A stretch of 18,786 nt of DNA from Bacillota bacterium (GTDB lineage Bacteria; Bacillota; Clostridia; Christensenellales; Aristaeellaceae), in the NCBI GenBank assembly GCA_023396045.1, contig JAEWXD010000005.1, positions 1-18,786 on the forward strand. The letters run 5' to 3'. Numbering within the stretch: the stretch's first letter is position 1; each line of letters begins with the position of its first letter. Below, one piece after another: positions 15,530 to 18,786 of this stretch. The position numbers were made by a program, and so were the translations under genes. A model generated the notes under the pieces. That model was not told where the DNA came from, did not search any database, and saw only the letters and a program-made list of their open reading frames with translations.

Positions 15530-17041
15530 TCAAACTATCTCAATCTTATCTTTGTCATAAATATATATCTTTTCTATGACTTCATTGATCCAGTCTAAAA
15601 CAAGCTCTCCTTTTGATACCGCTTCTCTTAATTTATCAACATTTATGTTATGTTCTGAAGCTGTATTTTCTTTTATCTTATCTTCTACGATAGATATTTC
15701 CTGTTCTATACTTTGGATTTTTTTGGCAAAGACTTCTTTTTGGAAGAAATATGTTTCCTTATCTGTAACTCCCTGCTTATGCTTTTCATAAAGCTGCATT
15801 TTAGAAACCTGCAACTTTTGTTTTTCAGCTCCCAATTTTCTTTTTCTATCCAGCAAACTTTCACAAATACTTTCCTGAACCCTATACTCAATAGCTCTTG
15901 TTTGCTCTTGTTCAAGAAAACGCTCTGTATAAAGTCTTATTTCTTTAGATACCATATCTTCAAGAATTGAAGCCTTAATCTTTCCTTTCATGCAACCACA
16001 ATCTTTTGCTTTATACCTATATGGACAACAATATCCATCCGTTTTGCCATAATGAACGGTATAGCTCATTTTATGATGGCATTTACCACAATAAACTTTA
16101 TCCTGAAGAATATGGAAATTTTTCCGCTCTCTGCTAATATTTTTTTCATTGCGATTTAATAGCTCTTGAACTTTGCTAAAATCCTCTTTAGAAACAATAG
16201 CCTCGTGCATATCTTCTCGGATAATCCACTTGCTTTTATCTACCCATTTACGATTATCAGAGCCAACTTCCTGTACCCTTGTTTTCCCACCAACAACTGC
16301 ACCTGTATAGATTCTTTGTGTTAAGATATACCTAACAATTTGTCCTGTCCAGATTCCACTTCCTCTTTTTAACCCGATATGCTTTGCCGGCGTTAAAACT
16401 TCTCTTTCATTGAAATCTTTTGCAATAGAAAGCATACTATCTCCACCTAAATATCTTTCAAATATTTCTTCAACAATATGTCTGACTTCTTTATCGACAA
16501 TCAAATGGTGATGATCTTTTTCGTCTTTCACATATCCATAGGGAGATTTTGAGCCGAAGTAATAACCTTTATCTTGTCTTACCTTTACAGAGGAACGCAT
16601 TTTCTGTGAGATGTCTTTTGAATAGTAATCATGAGTAAGGTTCCTAAATGGAACATCTAAACCTACAACCCCATCTTCGTTGTTGTTACTATCATAATTA
16701 TCATTAACAGAAATAAATCGAACTTGCATAAATGGGAATATCTGCTCAATATAGGCTCCTGCTTCAATATAATCTCTTGCAAAACGAGATAAGTCTTTTA
16801 CAAGAATTGTCTTGATTTCATTCTTCTTAACAAGCCCTATCATCTTTTGGAAAGCAGGGCGATTAAAGTTTGTTCCGGTATACCCATCATCTATATGTTC
16901 TCTTACTTTAACGCCTGCAAATTCTTCTCTTGAGCTAATGTAGTCTTTTAAAATTTCTCTTTGAGAAATAATGCTGTTGCTCTCATCCTTCAGGTCATCA
17001 TCTTCTAAGGATAGTCTTAAGTAAAAATCTACTGTATTCAT
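15530..17041 (-). CDS. Large serine recombinase
   Basis: A 503-residue site-specific recombinase. The resolvase domain (1 to about 150) begins MNTVDFYLRLSLEDD with catalytic Ser11. It has the helper-arginine stretch KDLSRFARDYIEAGAYIEQ and DDGYTGTNFNRPAF. The Recombinase domain follows (about 170-290), then a zinc ribbon with YCGKCHHKM (Cys318, Cys321) and CCPYRYKAKDCGCMKG. A long coiled coil (about 375-460), used by these enzymes in synapsis, comes last. All parts look intact and the length is normal. It would insert and excise the element by a double-strand break with 5' phosphoserine links. The ATG has AAGGTG five bases upstream and lies one base after the stop of the first recombinase, so translation is coupled. 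Many similar genes in Clostridia lie on conjugative elements. Confidence 0.92.
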   Translation of the reverse strand: MNTVDFYLRLSLEDDDLKDESNSIISQREILKDYISSREEFAGVKVREHIDDGYTGTNFNRPAFQKMIGLVKKNEIKTILVKDLSRFARDYIEAGAYIEQIFPFMQVRFISVNDNYDSNNNEDGVVGLDVPFRNLTHDYYSKDISQKMRSSVKVRQDKGYYFGSKSPYGYVKDEKDHHHLIVDKEVRHIVEEIFERYLGGDSMLSIAKDFNEREVLTPAKHIGLKRGSGIWTGQIVRYILTQRIYTGAVVGGKTRVQEVGSDNRKWVDKSKWIIREDMHEAIVSKEDFSKVQELLNRNEKNISRERKNFHILQDKVYCGKCHHKMSYTVHYGKTDGYCCPYRYKAKDCGCMKGKIKASILEDMVSKEIRLYTERFLEQEQTRAIEYRVQESICESLLDRKRKLGAEKQKLQVSKMQLYEKHKQGVTDKETYFFQKEVFAKKIQSIEQEISIVEDKIKENTASEHNINVDKLREAVSKGELVLDWINEVIEKIYIYDKDKIEIV

Positions 17042-17042
17042 A

Positions 17043-18650
17043 TCAGCACCTTTTTACCTTTCCACCAAGTTTCTCACTAACCACAGACTTCTCTTCAAAA
17101 TTAAACTTGATTTCAATGCTGTTATCTTTTCCGATAAATATCTTATCTATAATGGCAGCTACAAAATCCTTATCCCATTTCTTATTTTTCCCTTTGATAA
17201 GAGCGTCAAGATACTTATGCTGTTCCTGAAGTTTTAATTTTTCCTCATCGTAAGCTGATATTTGCTTTTCCTTAAAAATCTCCAATTCTTTCTTGCTTTG
17301 ATTGAGATCTTCTTTCTCTTTTTCAAAAGTTTCTTTTGTCCATTCTCCCAAAACATACTTTTCGTAATATTCGCTTTGTAGCCTGCTAATTTTTGTGTAT
17401 TTGCGGTTGATTTCAGTTAGTTCCTTATTCCACTTTCTATCAAGTTCTCCTACAACTTTCTCATAGCCTTTTAAGTATCCTTTATAGCTTTTACCATTGT
17501 TTGAAAGAATCGCATCAAAAGCTGCCTTAACAGTTTTTTCAAGAGTGGTTTGTGTAATAGATACTCCGCATTTTTCTGTTGTAAATTCTTTAAACCTATT
17601 ACAGCTAAAATAAAATACAGATTTTTTACCACTTTGTTGCTTGTGAACACACATTTTTCTCTTACACATACCACAATAGATTTTTCCTCGAAATATCGTA
17701 TCATCTTTAGAGTGAGCGTTTTTTTGTCTGCTATTTTTAATCGGACTTGACTTTGAGGAAATCATCGTCTGCACCCTTTCAAAAGTATCTATTGAGATAA
17801 TGGCTTCATGGGCATTTTCTGTTACTGTCCAATGTTCTTCACTAAGGCTTTCTCTCTTTTTCCCTTCATATAAGTGCTTTTGATTTCTTCCTTGAATTAA
17901 AGTCCCTGTATAAACACGATTTTTAAGCACTTGTAAAACTGTAGTTGGATTCCAAATTCTAATAGGCTCATTACTATCGGCTATGGCTTTTTTATATTTC
18001 CGATAATCCGTAGCAGCATAGACTTTTCTTTCATGTAGCAGCTTTGAAATTTCAAGTGTACTAAGTCCTTTTAAGTATGATTCAAAGATTTCCTTCACAA
18101 TAGGTGCTGTAATTTCATCTACATATAGTCTCCTTATTCCATCTTCATCTTTTCGTGCTGTGTATCCATAAGGTGCTGATCCACAGATAAATCCACCTTG
18201 CTTGATTCGTATCTGATGAGATGTAGATACTTTCTTTGAAATATCTTTCGCATACCCCTCATTAACAAGATTCTTCAAAATCACTTCAAGCGATTTATTA
18301 GGATCTTCCATATGAAAAGTATCAAAATTATCATTAACAGCTATAAATCTTACATTAAGAAACGGAAATATCTTCTCAATAAAATTACCAAGCTCAATAT
18401 AGTTTCTTCCAAAACGAGATAAATCCTTTACGACAATACACCCAATTTTTCCCTGTCTGATTTCATCCATCAGTTTATCAAAGTCCGGTCTTTCAAAATT
18501 TGTTCCGGTCTTTGAAATATCTTTATAGACAGCAGTCAAGCTAAGATCATCATTCTTTTGGATATAGCCCTCGCAAAGAGCAATCTGATTTTCAATGGAA
18601 TCACTCGGCTTTTCTTTCTTATCTCTTGAAATTCTGGCATAAATAGCTGT
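17043..18650 (-). CDS. Large serine recombinase, start codon removed by an IS
   Basis: The frame is open from 18662 down to the TGA at 17043, but no standard start codon lies before the catalytic region. The first clearly recombinase-derived residues are TAIYARISRDKKEKPSDSI, with catalytic Ser encoded at 18627-18629. Next come KDISKTGTNFERPDF, KDLSRFGRNYIELGNFIEK, the Recombinase domain, a zinc ribbon (YCGMCKRKMC, then Cys-x6-TTEKC) and a coiled coil. A TTG at 18539 would give 498 residues but drop the serine. The codon ACA at 18650 directly follows the predicted cut site of an IS605-type end, so only the first few codons and the promoter seem to be lost. It is a paralogue of the next recombinase, not a copy. 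Probably silent unless the IS leaves. Confidence 0.85.
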   Translation of the reverse strand, partial: TAIYARISRDKKEKPSDSIENQIALCEGYIQKNDDLSLTAVYKDISKTGTNFERPDFDKLMDEIRQGKIGCIVVKDLSRFGRNYIELGNFIEKIFPFLNVRFIAVNDNFDTFHMEDPNKSLEVILKNLVNEGYAKDISKKVSTSHQIRIKQGGFICGSAPYGYTARKDEDGIRRLYVDEITAPIVKEIFESYLKGLSTLEISKLLHERKVYAATDYRKYKKAIADSNEPIRIWNPTTVLQVLKNRVYTGTLIQGRNQKHLYEGKKRESLSEEHWTVTENAHEAIISIDTFERVQTMISSKSSPIKNSRQKNAHSKDDTIFRGKIYCGMCKRKMCVHKQQSGKKSVFYFSCNRFKEFTTEKCGVSITQTTLEKTVKAAFDAILSNNGKSYKGYLKGYEKVVGELDRKWNKELTEINRKYTKISRLQSEYYEKYVLGEWTKETFEKEKEDLNQSKKELEIFKEKQISAYDEEKLKLQEQHKYLDALIKGKNKKWDKDFVAAIIDKIFIGKDNSIEIKFNFEEKSVVSEKLGGKVKRC

Positions 18651-18786
18651 TTGAAAACTAAGTCACTATCCACCAGCTCAGCTGGTGGTTTATCTCCGCC
18701 CCTCATAAGGGGCAATTTCTGCCTCGCCCCGAAGGGCGGTGTCACAAGCGTGTTACTCGGCCGCCTTATAAGGCGGTACTTTTTAT
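18651..18786 (-). mobile_element. Right end of an IS605-type element (continues past window)
   Basis: A palindromic end hairpin (18670-18688) preceded on the minus strand by three GC-rich hairpins, all to the right of TTTTCAA (18651-18657). The TTTTCARAC motif lies at the same distance from its hairpin as in the decayed element at 12972. The orientation means that tnpB or tnpA would be on the minus strand to the right of the window. Confidence 0.65.
18651..18786 (-). ncRNA. Possible 3' part of a TnpB guide RNA (omegaRNA)
   Basis: Read on the minus strand the region has four stems in a row: CCGCCTTATAAGGCGG (18761-18776), CGCCC-TTCG-GGGCG (about 18725-18738), GCCCCT-TATG-AGGGGC (about 18698-18713), and the end hairpin. 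The IS boundary follows. TnpB guide RNAs overlap the right end of IS605 elements and take their guide from the flanking DNA, so the guide here would start at 18650 inside the recombinase gene. tnpB itself is not in view, so this is inference from layout. Confidence 0.4.
18670..18688 (-). repeat. IS605-type end hairpin
   Basis: CCACCAGCT-C-AGCTGGTGG is a nine-base perfect dyad around one base. The outer stem is the same CCACCAG/CTGGTGG as in the two hairpins of the decayed element, but the centre differs (CTCAG versus CCTAT), so it belongs to a related but different IS. Confidence 0.75.

Larger units (their letters stand above)
14408..18650 (-). mobile_element. End of a serine-recombinase mobile element inserted in oppA
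   Basis: Three same-strand genes (two large serine recombinases, then an ORF6N protein) run up to the point where the oppA reading begins. Large serine recombinases usually lie at one end of the element they move, next to the attachment site, so 14408-14466 is the likely end. The other end and the cargo are to the right of the window, beyond an IS605-type insertion at 18651. It could be an integrative conjugative element, a mobilisable element or a prophage; nothing here decides. Confidence 0.6.

Noticed and set aside
12989..18688. CCACCAG...CTGGTGG repeats as CRISPR repeats
   Set aside because: There are only three copies, widely spaced with no regular spacers, each at an IS end; no cas genes are seen.
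18536..18745. 69-codon minus-strand frame spanning the IS605 end and the recombinase start
   Set aside because: It crosses the IS/recombinase boundary in a different frame from the recombinase and reads through the hairpins; it is a chance frame.

Overview
The window looks like a chromosome segment from a low-GC, anaerobic Firmicute of the Clostridia type. The pointers are a V-type (Na+-type) ATPase operon of the Enterococcus/Clostridium layout, a maf-mreBCD-mrdA operon, strong AGGAGG ribosome sites, near-consensus sigma-A promoters, a DUF3048 protein, and mobile DNA typical of gut Clostridia (IS200/IS605 ends, large serine recombinases). I cannot name a species.

Layout. (a) 1-4818, minus strand: upp, then V-ATPase genes ntpF-I-K-E-C in one direction from one clear promoter (4856-4884); ntpC runs off the left edge. 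(b) 4819-5228: an AT-rich divergent promoter region. (c) 5229-11604, plus strand: maf, mreB, mreC, mreD and mrdA (PBP2), closely packed or overlapping, from an extended -10 promoter. They form a cell-shape operon: the MreB actin, the MreC/MreD membrane scaffold and the transpeptidase PBP2 of the elongation machinery. MreC and MreD both have unusually long C-terminal tails. (d) 11611-12825: a stand-alone secreted DUF3048 protein with its own promoter and a strong terminator. (e) 12972 to about 13675: a decayed IS200/IS605-type element, tnpA on the minus strand, with identical hairpins at both ends and an inverted repeat that can hide the tnpA ribosome site. (f) 13715-14407: a piece of an oppA-type peptide-binding protein gene, missing both ends. 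(g) From about 14408 rightwards: one end of a large mobile element carrying two tandem large serine recombinases and an ORF6N/PLD-like protein, apparently inserted in oppA. (h) 18651-18786: the right end of a second IS605-type element. It cuts off the start of the first recombinase and looks like the 3' part of a TnpB guide RNA (omegaRNA).

The left two thirds is ordinary housekeeping sequence. The right third is nested mobile DNA: a decayed IS, an integrated serine-recombinase element that broke oppA, and an IS605-type element that broke that element's recombinase. The most interesting signals are the shared end architecture of the two IS ends, the possible omegaRNA whose guide would come from the recombinase gene, and the recombinase-recombinase-ORF6N module.
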